Source: Beijerinckiaceae bacterium (GTDB taxonomy: Bacteria; Pseudomonadota; Alphaproteobacteria; Rhizobiales; Beijerinckiaceae). Taken from it: 64,000 nt of DNA. Within the stretch, counting starts at the first letter, position 1, and each line of letters starts with the position of its first letter. A model generated the notes under the pieces. The model saw only the letters and a list, made by a program, of their open reading frames with translations, had not been told where the DNA came from and searched no databases. Shown piece after piece: positions 19,261-30,089 of this stretch. The position numbers were made by a program, and so were the translations under genes. The DNA lies in contig JAPZTO010000001.1 in assembly GCA_027532775.1 (NCBI GenBank), positions 806,001-870,000 on the forward strand, given 5' to 3'.

Positions 19261-19946
19261 AAATCCAGATCGGTGTAATGGCCCGCCGGCAGCAGGCCAC
19301 GGATCCGGTCGCCCAGAAGGGTCCGGAAGGCCGGGCGCGATTTCAGCTTCGCGTACCAGAGCTTCGCGGTCTCGTCGGCTGACCAATCCACTTCCCCCAG
19401 ATAATCGATGGCCGAAAGCTGCGCGGCCGCCGCGAGATCGGCATAGGTCAGCCGGTCTCCCGCAATCCAGTTATGCTGATGCAGGATATGGCCGAGATAG
19501 TGAAGGTGATAGCGCAAATTGCTGCGAGCCGCCCGGAGGATGCCGGGGTCCGGCGCCGTGGCGGCACCATTGGTCGCGTGGCGCTTGAAAAGCTTCTCGT
19601 TGAGCAGCGGCTCGCCGACCTCCATGTAGAACTTGACATGGAACCAGTTGAGCATCCGGCGGACCTCGACGCGGCCGGACGGATCCTCCGGCAGGAGGCG
19701 CCTGTCCGCGAGGGCAAGGCCGCGGGTCTCGTCCAGATATTCGGCAATGACATTGGCCCCGGGCACGACCTGCCCGTCCGGCTCGACAAGGACCGGGATG
19801 GTGCCGGCCGGGTTGAGCGCCAGGAATTCGCGGCGGCGCTCGAAGACATTCTCCTCGACGAGTTCGGCTTCCATCTGCAATTCGCCCATGATCAGGCGGA
19901 CGAAACGGGAATGCGGATCGAGCGGGTGATGGTAAAGGACAGCCAT
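19257..19946 (-). CDS. Glutathione S-transferase family protein
   Basis: 229 residues. The N-terminal thioredoxin-like domain (AVLYHHPLDPHSRFVRLIM, NPAGTIPVLVEPDG) and the C-terminal alpha-helical domain (YLGEVDWSADETAKLWYAKLKSRPAF) match the bacterial GST family seen upstream of queG in alphaproteobacteria. Substrate is unknown. The start is ATG 19946. It heads a minus-strand set GST-queG-epimerase linked by overlapping stops and starts, and diverges from uppP over 148 bases. Confidence 0.9.
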   Translation of the reverse strand: MAVLYHHPLDPHSRFVRLIMGELQMEAELVEENVFERRREFLALNPAGTIPVLVEPDGQVVPGANVIAEYLDETRGLALADRRLLPEDPSGRVEVRRMLNWFHVKFYMEVGEPLLNEKLFKRHATNGAATAPDPGILRAARSNLRYHLHYLGHILHQHNWIAGDRLTYADLAAAAQLSAIDYLGEVDWSADETAKLWYAKLKSRPAFRTLLGDRIRGLLPAGHYTDLDF

Positions 19947-20094
19947 AAACTCTTGAGGGTTGTGCCGGAACCGCCGCGTGAAGCGAAGGCGGTAAGGTGG
20001 CTTTCATCAAGTTCCCGCTATAGAGGACAGCCACCGGGGCCTCAACCATGTTGAAGGGATCCGGTGCCACGGCCCCCGACATGGTTATCGAACA

Positions 20095-20898
20095 ATGAAT
20101 ACCGCGCTTGCCCTCAAGGCCGCCCTGCTGGGCTTCATCGAGGGGCTCACCGAGTTCCTGCCGGTCTCTTCGACCGGCCACCTGATCCTGTTCGGGCATT
20201 ACCTGAATTTCCAATCGCCCGGCCACAGTTTCGAGGTGCTGATCCAGCTCGGCGCGATCCTCGCGATCCTCTCGGTCTATTCGATGAAGCTGCTGGCCCT
20301 CGCCAAAGGCGCCTTCACGGACCGCCGGTCGCAGATGTTCATCCTGGCCATCCTCGTCGCGTTCCTTCCGGCGATGGTGATCGGCTATTTTGCGCGTGAT
20401 TTCATCAAGGGCGTGCTGTTCAACCCGTTCGTCGTCTGCATCAGCCTGATTTCCGGCGGCCTCATCCTGCTGGTGGTGGACGAGACCCGGTTCGAGCGCA
20501 AGGTCGAGGATGTGATGGACATCCCGCTGCCGATGGCGCTGAAGATCGGCGCGTTCCAGTGTCTCGCCATGATCCCCGGCGTCTCCCGTTCCGGGGCGAC
20601 CATCGTCGGCGCGATGCTAATGGGCGCGGAGAAGCGCGTAGCGGCGGAATTCTCGTTCTTCCTCGCCATGCCGACCATGGCCGGCGCCTTCGCCTTCGAC
20701 CTGCTCAAGAGCTACAAGTCGCTGGCCTTCGATGACGTGATGGCGGTGCTGATCGGATTCGTCTTCGCCTTCCTGACCGGGCTGATCGTGGTGCGCGGGT
20801 TCCTCGGCTTCGTCTCGAAGCACGGTTTCACGCCCTTCGCCTGGTGGCGGATCATCGTCGGCTGCTTCGGCCTCGCGGCCTGGTTCGTCTATCGCTGA
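20095..20898 (+). CDS. uppP: Undecaprenyl-diphosphate phosphatase
   Basis: Inner-membrane enzyme that dephosphorylates undecaprenyl diphosphate so the lipid carrier can be reused for peptidoglycan synthesis; overproduction gives bacitracin resistance. The 267-residue polytopic protein has both family motifs, [15 protein letters not shown] near the N-terminus and [16 protein letters not shown] in the centre. Start ATG 20095. It converges with nth, the two stops being three bases apart, so no intergenic terminator is present. Confidence 0.96.
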   Translation: MNTALALKAALLGFIEGLTEFLPVSSTGHLILFGHYLNFQSPGHSFEVLIQLGAILAILSVYSMKLLALAKGAFTDRRSQMFILAILVAFLPAMVIGYFARDFIKGVLFNPFVVCISLISGGLILLVVDETRFERKVEDVMDIPLPMALKIGAFQCLAMIPGVSRSGATIVGAMLMGAEKRVAAEFSFFLAMPTMAGAFAFDLLKSYKSLAFDDVMAVLIGFVFAFLTGLIVVRGFLGFVSKHGFTPFAWWRIIVGCFGLAAWFVYR

Positions 20899-20901
20899 AC
20901 G

Positions 20902-21639
20902 TCAGGCAACCTTGCTGCCGGGCGCAGGCGTTTTGGGCGGCAATGTCTTGGGTTCATGCCGGCAGAGATCGGCCAGCGTGCAGCGCCAGCATTCGGGCTT
21001 GCGCGCCTTGCACAGGTAGCGCCCGTGCAGGATCAGCCAGTGATGGGCGTGCAGGCGGTAGGGCTCCGGGATGAGGCGGTCCAGCCCGGCTTCCACGGCT
21101 TCCGGCGTCTTGCCCGGGGCGATGGGCAGCAGGTTCGAGACGCGGAAGACATGGGTATCCACTGCGAAGGTCGCCTCGCCGAACGCCATGTTCAGCACGA
21201 CATTGGCCGTCTTGCGGCCGACGCCGGGCAGCGTGACCAGCGCGTCGCGGTCGGCCGGCACCTCGCCGCCATAGCGGTCGATCAGCGCCTGGCTCAGGAG
21301 GATGACGTTTTTCGCCTTGTTCCGGAACAGGCCGATCGTCTTGATCAGTTCGCGCACGCGATCCTCGCCGAGCGCGAGCATTTTCTGCGGGCTGTCCGCT
21401 TCCGCAAAGAGTTTGCGCGTCGCCTTGTTGACGCCGGCATCGGTTGCCTGCGCGGAAAGCACCACCGCGACCAGCAGGGTGAAGGCATTGGAATGCTCGA
21501 GCTCGCCCTTCGGCTCCGGCTCGATGGCGTGGAGCCGGCGGAACATCTCGGCGATTTCGGCGACGGGCCGGTCCTTCAGGCGGGCCTGCTTGCGCTTCCC
21601 GGGGGCTGCGGATGCGGGCTTTTGTCTCACGGCGGTCAT
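20902..21639 (-). CDS. nth: Endonuclease III
   Basis: Bifunctional DNA glycosylase/AP lyase that removes oxidised pyrimidines. Over 245 residues it shows the core ALSAQ-type segment (VVLSAQATDAGVNKA), the helix-hairpin-helix with the catalytic Lys (LPGVGRKTANVVL) followed by the catalytic Asp in VDTHVFRVSN, and the C-terminal [4Fe-4S] ligands as C-x6-C-x2-C-x5-C (CKARKPECWRCTLADLC). A basic N-terminal extension (QKPASAAPGKRKQARLKD) is longer than in E. coli. Start ATG 21639. Confidence 0.96.
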   Translation of the reverse strand: MTAVRQKPASAAPGKRKQARLKDRPVAEIAEMFRRLHAIEPEPKGELEHSNAFTLLVAVVLSAQATDAGVNKATRKLFAEADSPQKMLALGEDRVRELIKTIGLFRNKAKNVILLSQALIDRYGGEVPADRDALVTLPGVGRKTANVVLNMAFGEATFAVDTHVFRVSNLLPIAPGKTPEAVEAGLDRLIPEPYRLHAHHWLILHGRYLCKARKPECWRCTLADLCRHEPKTLPPKTPAPGSKVA

Positions 21640-21702
21640 GACGGGTTGATTTTCCTCGCGAATGGCCTGCTTTTCTAGAGCAGGCCCGGGAGGAAACCTA
21701 GC

Positions 21703-22209
21703 GTGTCCACATCCCCGAACGACCCGATTTCACCGCTGGAAGCCCCGCTCTTCGAGGCGACGCTTCATCCGCATCGCTCGCTGTCGCGGAACGGGCTTGC
21801 CTGGGTGATGGGCTTTGTCGGGGTGGTCGGCCTTGCGGTGTCGATCCCCTTCCTCATTCTGGGTGCCTGGCCGATCGCCGGCTTCATGGGTCTCGATGTC
21901 GCGCTGATCTATGCGGCCTTCCGCTACCACAATGCCACGGCCCGGGCCTACGAGCAGATCGTGCTGTCGCAGATCGAATTGCTGTTCCGCTCGGTGAGCT
22001 GGCGTGGCGTGGTCCGCGAGGTGCGGTTCAACCCGCTCTGGACGCGGCTCGAGAAGAAGGAACATCCGGAATTCGGGATCGAGCGGCTGGCTTTGGTGCA
22101 AGGCCGCTCGAGAGTGGAGATCGCCAGCATGCTCGGACCGGACGAGCGGGCGGAATTCGCGGCCGATTTCCAGGAAGCCCTCGCCCGGTCGCGCCGCTGG
22201 TCGGCATGA
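21703..22209 (+). CDS. DUF2244 membrane protein
   Basis: 168 residues with two adjacent transmembrane helices (about 32-52 and 55-75) and a cytoplasmic C-terminal part, matching DUF2244, a family of unknown function common in alphaproteobacteria, often near nth or cytochrome oxidase genes. The start is GTG 21703 just after the nth promoter region. Conserved features include SLSRNGLAWVM, AARFRYHN-like AFRYHNATARAYE and ARGRSRVEIA-like VQGRSRVEIAS. No function can be assigned. Confidence 0.85.
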   Translation: MSTSPNDPISPLEAPLFEATLHPHRSLSRNGLAWVMGFVGVVGLAVSIPFLILGAWPIAGFMGLDVALIYAAFRYHNATARAYEQIVLSQIELLFRSVSWRGVVREVRFNPLWTRLEKKEHPEFGIERLALVQGRSRVEIASMLGPDERAEFAADFQEALARSRRWSA

Positions 22210-22265
22210 AATCGGGTGGTGGCCGGGCTGTTCCGCGTCTAGATTGACTGGCATGGAGGTTCGCC

Positions 22266-23147
22266 ATGCTCGATCGTCTTGCCGGAATGCCCGGTTCCCA
22301 GGCCACCACGGATTACGCGCTCGTGCAGCGGGCGCTGCGTTTCATCACCGAGGCCAGCCGGCAGCAGCCTGGAATCGAGGAGATCGCCGCATCCATCGGC
22401 CTTTCCTCGGGTGACCTGACCGCCCTGTTCAGGCGCTGGTGCGGGCTCACGCCCAAGGCCTTCCTGCAGGCGGTGACGCTCGACAATGCCAAGCGCCTGC
22501 TCGACGAGGGGATGCCGCTGCTCGACTGTGCCTTCGAAGTCGGCATGTCCGGTCCGTCGCGGCTGCATGATCTTTTCGTCACGCATGAAGCCATGTCTCC
22601 GGGCGAATACAAGAATGGCGGGGCCGGGTTGCGGATCACCTATGATTTCGTGCCCTCGCCGTTCGGGATCGCGCTGCCGATGATCAATGACCGCGGCCTG
22701 TGCGGCCTCGCCTTCTGCGACGAGGGCGGCGAAGCGGAGGCTTTCGAGGATATGCGCCGGCGCTGGCCGAATGCCGCTTACGAGAGAGACGCGGCGCGGA
22801 TCGCGCCTGTCGCCCGCAGGATCTTCGCCGAGGAGGCCTGGCAGCCGGATCAGCCCCTGAACGTGTTCCTGATCGGCACGGATTTCGAGATCCGGGTCTG
22901 GCAGACGCTTTTGCGCATTCCGATGGGCCGGGCGACCACCTATTCGTCGATCGCGGCGGAACTGGACAATCCGAAAGCGGCGCGGGCCGTCGGGGCAGCG
23001 GTAGGCCGGAACCCTATCTCCTTCGTCGTGCCGTGCCACCGCGTTGTCGGCAAGTCCGGTGCGCTGACCGGCTATCACTGGGGGCTGACGCGCAAGCGGG
23101 CCATGCTGGGCTGGGAAGCGGCGCAGGCGATCCGGCAGGACAACTGA
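22266..23147 (+). CDS. AraC-type HTH fused to O6-methylguanine-DNA methyltransferase
   Basis: 293 residues combining an AraC-type helix-turn-helix (about 20-110, IEEIAASIGLSSGDLTALFRR) with a suicide methyltransferase (about 125-293). The acceptor is Cys257 in VPCHRVVG, followed by GYHWGLTRKRAML. It resembles E. coli Ada without the N-terminal zinc-cysteine domain that repairs methylphosphotriesters and triggers the adaptive response, so autoinduction of the Ada type is not expected from this architecture. It follows the DUF2244 gene by 56 bases on the same strand. Confidence 0.92.
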   Translation: MLDRLAGMPGSQATTDYALVQRALRFITEASRQQPGIEEIAASIGLSSGDLTALFRRWCGLTPKAFLQAVTLDNAKRLLDEGMPLLDCAFEVGMSGPSRLHDLFVTHEAMSPGEYKNGGAGLRITYDFVPSPFGIALPMINDRGLCGLAFCDEGGEAEAFEDMRRRWPNAAYERDAARIAPVARRIFAEEAWQPDQPLNVFLIGTDFEIRVWQTLLRIPMGRATTYSSIAAELDNPKAARAVGAAVGRNPISFVVPCHRVVGKSGALTGYHWGLTRKRAMLGWEAAQAIRQDN

Positions 23148-23180
23148 ACCCCGCGGGGCATTTGTCAGACCCGCCTCGGC

Positions 23181-23831
23181 ATGCCACAACGCGGCATGAT
23201 CCTGGATATCGTGACCCTTATCGGCTGGATCGGCGTTGTCGTCTTTGCGATTTCGGGCGCGCTTGTCGCCTCGCGCAAGGAGATGGACATCGTCGCCTTC
23301 ATCTTTTTCGGCACCGTGACCGGGATCGGCGGCGGGACGTTCCGCGATCTCGTTCTCGGTGCGGTGCCGGTTTTCTGGGTGAAGGAACCGGCCTATCTGC
23401 TGGTCTGCGCGGTCGCCTCGGCGGCAACGTTTTTCCTCGCGCATCTTCCGGATTCACGGCTGCGGCTGCTGCTCTGGCTCGATGCCGCCGGCATGGCGGT
23501 GTTCTGCGTGCTCGGCGCCGAGGCGGCGCTCGGGCATGGCTTTCTGGTCGCTGTGACCTGCGGCGTGATGACGGCCGTGGTCGGCGGATTCATCCGCGAC
23601 ATGATGGGCGCGGAAAGCCCGGTGATCATGCGCGGGGAGATCTATGCGACGGCGGCTTTCCTCGGCGCAGCGGGCTATCTGGCCGGGCTGGAATTCCTGC
23701 CGCGGGACTATGCCATCCTCTTCGGCGTGGCTTTGGCCTTCGTGCTGCGCGCCCTCGCCATCCGGTTCCGCTGGCGGCTTCCCGTGTACCGGCGACGGCC
23801 GGGACGGAGCCCGGAGGAAATCGGATTGTGA
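23181..23831 (+). CDS. Trimeric intracellular cation channel-like protein (UPF0126)
   Basis: 216-residue inner-membrane protein with a repeated pair of three-helix units (FAISGALVASRKEMD, later VTCGVMTAVVGGFIRD), the pattern of UPF0126/YadS proteins. Bacterial members fold as TRIC-like trimeric channels; an ion or a small solute such as glycine has been proposed for YadS/YicG. ATG 23181 and ATG 23196 are both possible starts; the second begins directly at the first helix. It ends 20 bases before a predicted heat-shock promoter for dnaK. Confidence 0.9.
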   Translation: MPQRGMILDIVTLIGWIGVVVFAISGALVASRKEMDIVAFIFFGTVTGIGGGTFRDLVLGAVPVFWVKEPAYLLVCAVASAATFFLAHLPDSRLRLLLWLDAAGMAVFCVLGAEAALGHGFLVAVTCGVMTAVVGGFIRDMMGAESPVIMRGEIYATAAFLGAAGYLAGLEFLPRDYAILFGVALAFVLRALAIRFRWRLPVYRRRPGRSPEEIGL

Positions 23832-23850
23832 CATTTTGGCGTCACCCACC

Positions 23851-23879
23851 CTTGTGGGGGCAAAAGGCGGTTCCTATAT
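23851..23879 (+). promoter_or_regulatory. Predicted RpoH (sigma-32) promoter of dnaK
   Basis: CTTG at 23851-23854 and CCTATAT at 23873-23879, separated by 18 bases, match the alphaproteobacterial heat-shock promoter form (CTTG then C-Y-TAT). The start codon of dnaK is about 130 bases downstream, so the leader is long. No CIRCE repeat is seen here. Inference from sequence only. Confidence 0.6.
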
Positions 23880-24006
23880 CGCTGCATGAGGCCGCGAGCG
23901 GGCAGGGAAAACCGCTCCCAGTCACGAAACGTTAACCGCAATTGGCAAGGTTCGCGCATCGCTCCGGGATGCGATGAACCGAATGCTCGCTCGAGAGGGG
24001 CTCGTC

Positions 24007-25917
<1,911 letters not shown>

Positions 25918-25933
25918 TCGGAGCGCGGGGGTG

Positions 25934-26458
25934 ATGTTCGACCTGGCTCAAAGGTGGCTCGGCAAGTCTGCCGGGCTACTTCTTGCTGGAGCCTTGTTGG
26001 CGGCAACTCCCGCAGGTGCGCAAACTCGGTTGAGTGAAAGGGATCAGGTGGCCTATTTGAAGGCTTTGGAACTCGAAAATTCCATCGCCGAGTTCTTGGC
26101 AAACCCCGATGTAGATTGGTTCGATTCGAAGTCGCAACGAATTGATCAGATTGTTGATGAGTTGGCAGATCGCATGAAGGTCATCGCCAAGACTCCGGAT
26201 GCCCTACTCAAGCTTTCACCCTGTGACTTTGCGAGGAATGCCATCGAAATTGTTGTTATCATGGCCCGGAGCGAATTTTGGACCTCCCGCGATCCTGTGC
26301 GCGCGAGAAATGCTCTCGCCGGCAATGGTCTGACCATGTATGCGGAATCAATGCGGCAGTGCGAATTGCTGGCAGGTATTCACAAGCGAGCACATGAATC
26401 TCCCGTTATTGGCAAACATTTGCGGTGCCTCGAAACGGGCGTGGATTGCGACAAATGA
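25934..26458 (+). CDS. Unknown exported protein between dnaK and dnaJ
   Basis: 174 residues, not recognised. A signal peptide is clear (FDLAQRWLGKSAG, then LLLAGALLAATPAGA, cleavage near AGA-QT), so it should be periplasmic. The mature part is acidic and helical, with four cysteines (SPCDF, RQCEL, LRCLE, VDCDK) that could form disulfides. Base composition drops to roughly 52% GC by hand count over 420 bases, against mid-60s in the flanking genes, with codons such as TTG, GAA and ATT that neighbours avoid. It lies 16 bases after dnaK and 28 before dnaJ, on the same strand. ATG 25934 is preceded by GGGGGTG. No function is proposed. Confidence 0.75.
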   Translation: MFDLAQRWLGKSAGLLLAGALLAATPAGAQTRLSERDQVAYLKALELENSIAEFLANPDVDWFDSKSQRIDQIVDELADRMKVIAKTPDALLKLSPCDFARNAIEIVVIMARSEFWTSRDPVRARNALAGNGLTMYAESMRQCELLAGIHKRAHESPVIGKHLRCLETGVDCDK

Positions 26459-26486
26459 ACACTCACCCGCTTGAAGGCGTGAATTG

Positions 26487-27629
26487 ATGGCCAAGCGTGA
26501 CTATTACGAGGTTCTGGGCGTTCCGAAAAATGCGGATGACGCCGCGCTGAAAAGCGCCTTCCGCAAGCTGGCGATGCAGTTTCACCCGGACAAGAACCCG
26601 GGGGATGCCGAGGCCGAACGCAAGTTCAAGGAACTGAACGAGGCCTATCAGGTCTTGTCGGATCCGCAGAAGCGCGGCGCCTATGACCGGTTCGGCCATC
26701 AGGCCTTCGAGGGCGGCGGCGGCCCGGGCGGGCCCGGCGGCTTCGGGCCGGATTTCGCGTCATCGATGAGCGATATCTTCGAGGACATCTTCGGCGATGT
26801 GTTCGGCGGCGGTGGCCGGCGGAGCGGCGGGCGCGGCCGCGAGCGCGGCGCCGACCTGCGCTACAATCTCGAGATCACGCTGGAAGAGGCCTACAAGGGC
26901 AAGAACGCGAATGTGAAGGTGCCGACAGCGATCAGCTGCGAGGCCTGCTCCGGTACCGGCGCGAAGCCGGGCTCCAAGCCCAAGGCCTGCGGCACTTGCG
27001 GCGGCGCGGGCCGTGTCCGGGCCACGCAGGGCTTCTTCTCGATCGAGCGCACCTGCCCGACCTGCGGCGGGCGCGGCGAGGTGATCGAGGATCCCTGCCG
27101 CAATTGCGGCGGTGCGGGCCGCGTGACACGGGAGCGGACGCTGTCGGTCAATGTCCCGGCCGGCGTGGAAGACGGCACGCGGATCCGCCTTGCCGGCGAG
27201 GGCGAGGCCGGAATGCGGGGCGCGCCATCGGGCGATCTTTATATTTTCCTGTCGGTGAAACCACATGGTTTCTACAGCCGCGACGGTGCCGATCTCTTCT
27301 GCCGGGTGCCGATCTCCATGGTGGCGGCAGCCTTGGGGACCGAAGTCGCGGTGCCGACACTGGATGGCAGCGAGGCGCGGATCCGCATCCCCGAGGGCAC
27401 GCAGTCCGGCAAGCAATTCCGCCTTCGGAACAAGGGGATGCCGATCCTGCGTTCGAAGGAGATGGGCGATCTCTATGTGCAGGCTGTCGTGGAAACCCCG
27501 CAGAACCTGACGAAGCGGCAGCGTGAATTGCTGGCCGAATTCGAGAACGCCTCCTCGAAGGAAACCAGCCCCGAATCCGCCGGGTTTTTCGCCCGCGTGA
27601 AGGATTTCTTCGGCGGCACGCCGAACTGA
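26487..27629 (+). CDS. dnaJ: Molecular chaperone DnaJ
   Basis: Type I Hsp40 of 380 residues that stimulates DnaK. The J-domain shows the HPD tripeptide in FHPDKN; a Gly-rich linker ([14 protein letters not shown]) is followed by four CxxCxGxG zinc motifs ([32 protein letters not shown]) and C-terminal beta domains. Start ATG 26487 gives [10 protein letters not shown]; the preceding TTG at 26484 is not needed. It is the third gene after dnaK, being separated from it by an unrelated-looking gene. Confidence 0.97.
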   Translation: MAKRDYYEVLGVPKNADDAALKSAFRKLAMQFHPDKNPGDAEAERKFKELNEAYQVLSDPQKRGAYDRFGHQAFEGGGGPGGPGGFGPDFASSMSDIFEDIFGDVFGGGGRRSGGRGRERGADLRYNLEITLEEAYKGKNANVKVPTAISCEACSGTGAKPGSKPKACGTCGGAGRVRATQGFFSIERTCPTCGGRGEVIEDPCRNCGGAGRVTRERTLSVNVPAGVEDGTRIRLAGEGEAGMRGAPSGDLYIFLSVKPHGFYSRDGADLFCRVPISMVAAALGTEVAVPTLDGSEARIRIPEGTQSGKQFRLRNKGMPILRSKEMGDLYVQAVVETPQNLTKRQRELLAEFENASSKETSPESAGFFARVKDFFGGTPN

Positions 27630-27733
27630 CAGCACCCGCCTGGCCCGATACTGAGCCGGATGGCCTTGAAACCGACACCGTCTTTCGTCATATACGGCCG
27701 GTTCCTTGGTCGCGTCAGTAACAGGAAAACACC

Positions 27734-28387
27734 TTGTCGGGACAGAACAGCCCCTTGGCACCGTTCGGCGGTTTCCGCCGGTCCGGGCAGAAAATGGCCA
27801 AGCGCCTTGCACTCGACGTGCAGTTGCAGGACGAGGCCCGATTCCTGAAATCGTGGTTTGACCGCCCCCTGATGACCGGCGCCGTCTCGCCTTCGGGCAA
27901 GCAACTGGCCCGGACGATGGCACGCTATGTCGACGTGACGGTGCCCGGGCCAGTGATCGAGCTTGGCCCCGGAACCGGCCCTGTCACCGAAGCGCTGATC
28001 CGCCACGGCGTCGACGAGGAACGGCTCATCCTTGTGGAATTCAACCCGGATTTCTGCCGGCTGCTGCACAAGCGCTTCCCGAAGGCCACGATCATCGAGG
28101 GCGATGCCTATCGCCTGCAGGCCACGCTCGGCCCGATGATCGAACGTGCTGCAGCAGTCGTGTCGTCGTTGCCGCTGTTCACGCGGCCGGAAATCCAGCG
28201 GACGAACCTGCTGCAGACCAGTTTCAAGATGATGCAGCCCGGCTCGCCCTTTATCCAGTTCACTTATGCCACGGTTTCGCCGATCCCGCTTCGCAACCGG
28301 GATTTCGATGTCGAGGTCAGCCCGCGCGTCTGGCTGAACCTGCCGCCAGCGCGGGTCTGGGTTTACCGAAAGGGCGACGAGGCCTGA
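27734..28387 (+). CDS. pmtA: PmtA-like phospholipid N-methyltransferase / rRNA methyltransferase-fold protein
   Basis: SAM-dependent methyltransferase of 217 residues with the motif VIELGPGTGPVTEALI and LVEFNPDFCRLL. The small size and the region IVSSLPLFTRPE-like (AVVSSLPLFTRPEIQ) match the Sinorhizobium/Rhizobium PmtA group, which methylates phosphatidylethanolamine to phosphatidylcholine; an unrelated small-molecule substrate cannot be excluded. Start TTG 27734 is supported by AGGA at 27723-27726 at good spacing; ATG 27794 would remove 20 residues. It converges with the cysteine synthase gene. Confidence 0.68.
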   Translation: MSGQNSPLAPFGGFRRSGQKMAKRLALDVQLQDEARFLKSWFDRPLMTGAVSPSGKQLARTMARYVDVTVPGPVIELGPGTGPVTEALIRHGVDEERLILVEFNPDFCRLLHKRFPKATIIEGDAYRLQATLGPMIERAAAVVSSLPLFTRPEIQRTNLLQTSFKMMQPGSPFIQFTYATVSPIPLRNRDFDVEVSPRVWLNLPPARVWVYRKGDEA

Positions 28388-28391
28388 TCGG

Positions 28392-29426
28392 TCACGGCGT
28401 TTCCAGCGGCGCAGTGATGGTGGCGCTGCGTTCCAGCCAGGCCGGCACCGGAAGGTTCTTCCCGCGCAGGAATTCCGGGTTGAAAAGCCGCGACGCATAG
28501 CGCGTGCCGTAATCGCAGAGAATCGTCACGATCGTGTGGCCGGGACCCATTTCCCGCGCCATGCGGATCGCGCCGGCGACATTGACGCCGGAGGACGAGC
28601 CCAGCACGAGGCCCTCCTCCTCGATCAGCTGGTAGACGATGCGGAGCGCTTCCTCATCCGGCACGCGGCAAGCGAAATCCGGCGTGAACCCCTCGAGGTT
28701 TTTCGTGATTCGCCCCTGCCCGATCCCTTCCGAAATCGAGGACCCTTCGGCCTTCAGCACGCCTTCGGTATAGTAGCTGTAAAGCGCAGCGCCATGGGGA
28801 TCGACGAGGCCGATCCGGACATCCGGCCGGGCGGCCTTCAGCGCCATCGCGGTGCCAACCAGCGTGCCACCGGAGCCGACAGCGCAGATGAAGCCATCGA
28901 CCTTGCCGTCGAGGTCGCGCAGGATTTCAGGCCCGGTGGTCTCGATATGGGCCTGGCGGTTGGCGACATTGTCGAACTGGTTGGCCCAGACCGCACCGTT
29001 CGGTTCGGTCTTTGCCAGTTGCTCAGCCAGGCGGCCCGAAACGCGGACGAAGTTGTTCGGGTTGGAATAGGGCGCGGGCGGCACTTCGATCAAGGTGGCG
29101 CCGCCGGCCTTGAGGGCGAGCTTCTTCTCCTCGCTCTGGCTGTCGGGGATGACGATCACCGTGCGCAGGCCGAGCGTGTTGCCGACCAGGGTCAGCCCGA
29201 TCCCGGTATTGCCGGCCGTACCCTCCACCACCACGCCGCCGCGGCGGACAAGGCCTTTGGCCATCGCATCCTTCAGGATGAAGAGCGCGGCACGGTCCTT
29301 CACCGACTGGCCGGGATTGAGGAATTCCGCCTTCCCGAGAATCGTGCAGCCGGTCTCCTCCGAGGCGCGCTTCAGCCGGATCAGCGGTGTGTTGCCGATC
29401 GCAGGGACCAATCCATCAAAAATCAT
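28392..29426 (-). CDS. cysK: Cysteine synthase (PLP-dependent, CysK family)
   Basis: 344 residues. Forms cysteine from O-acetylserine and sulfide. The PLP lysine is Lys43 in NPGQSVKDRAA; the Asn loop is VEGTAGNTGIGL and the phosphate-binding Gly loop AVGSGGTLVGTA. It is the longer form seen in rhizobia, and the substrate loop (YSNPNNFVRVS) matches that group; a cystathionine-type or siderophore-related synthase is less likely. Start ATG 29426 is divergent from the FMN reductase gene, 81 bases away. Confidence 0.9.
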   Translation of the reverse strand: MIFDGLVPAIGNTPLIRLKRASEETGCTILGKAEFLNPGQSVKDRAALFILKDAMAKGLVRRGGVVVEGTAGNTGIGLTLVGNTLGLRTVIVIPDSQSEEKKLALKAGGATLIEVPPAPYSNPNNFVRVSGRLAEQLAKTEPNGAVWANQFDNVANRQAHIETTGPEILRDLDGKVDGFICAVGSGGTLVGTAMALKAARPDVRIGLVDPHGAALYSYYTEGVLKAEGSSISEGIGQGRITKNLEGFTPDFACRVPDEEALRIVYQLIEEEGLVLGSSSGVNVAGAIRMAREMGPGHTIVTILCDYGTRYASRLFNPEFLRGKNLPVPAWLERSATITAPLETP

Positions 29427-29507
29427 TCGGCGTCTCCGGGCGGGGCTTGCAAGTCCTGCCCCTTCCTCTAAAGCCAGCAGCGTGCGGCAACAAGGCTGAG
29501 GTCAGGC

Positions 29508-30089
29508 ATGACATCCATTCTCGTCTTTTCCGGCTCCACGCGCCCGGCCTCGCTGAACCAGCGGCTGGCCGATGTGGCCGCAGAAAGGCTGGCGGGGTTC
29601 GGTGTCACCGTCACGGCCCTCTCGCTTGCGGATTATGCGCTCCCCTTCGCCGATGACGATGGCCGGGCCGATCCGCCCTTCGCAGCCCGGGCGCTGGCCG
29701 CGCAGGTGAAAGAACATGACGGGCTCTTTATCGCCTGTCCCGAATACAATTCCGGCTATCCGGCCCTGCTCAAGAATGCGCTCGACTGGGTGAGCATGGT
29801 CCGCAAGGACGGACCCGGCCTTGCCGGCAAGGTGGTGGCGCTCGGTGCGGCCTCGCCCGGCGCGCGCGGCGGCTATCGTGCGCTGACGCAGTTCCGGACG
29901 ATGCTGGAACTCGGTTTCGGCGCGCTGGTCATTCCCGACATGGCCTCGGTGCCTTTCGCAAGCAAGGTGTTGCCGGCCGAGGGTGGATTGACCGACGAGA
30001 GCGCCGGCAAGTTCCTCGATGCCACACTCGCACGCCTTGTTCTGGAATGCCGGCGCAGTGCGGCCATGCCCCGGCTGGAGGCGCTGTGA
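29508..30089 (+). CDS. NADPH-dependent FMN reductase family protein
   Basis: 193-residue flavodoxin-like protein with the phosphate loop [10 protein letters not shown] and the conserved [19 protein letters not shown] segment, the pattern of NAD(P)H:FMN/quinone reductases (ChrR/SsuE class). Substrate is uncertain; quinone, chromate or azo reduction are known in the family. Its TGA overlaps the ATG of pyrF by one base (TGATG), so the two are probably co-translated. Confidence 0.9.
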   Translation: MTSILVFSGSTRPASLNQRLADVAAERLAGFGVTVTALSLADYALPFADDDGRADPPFAARALAAQVKEHDGLFIACPEYNSGYPALLKNALDWVSMVRKDGPGLAGKVVALGAASPGARGGYRALTQFRTMLELGFGALVIPDMASVPFASKVLPAEGGLTDESAGKFLDATLARLVLECRRSAAMPRLEAL

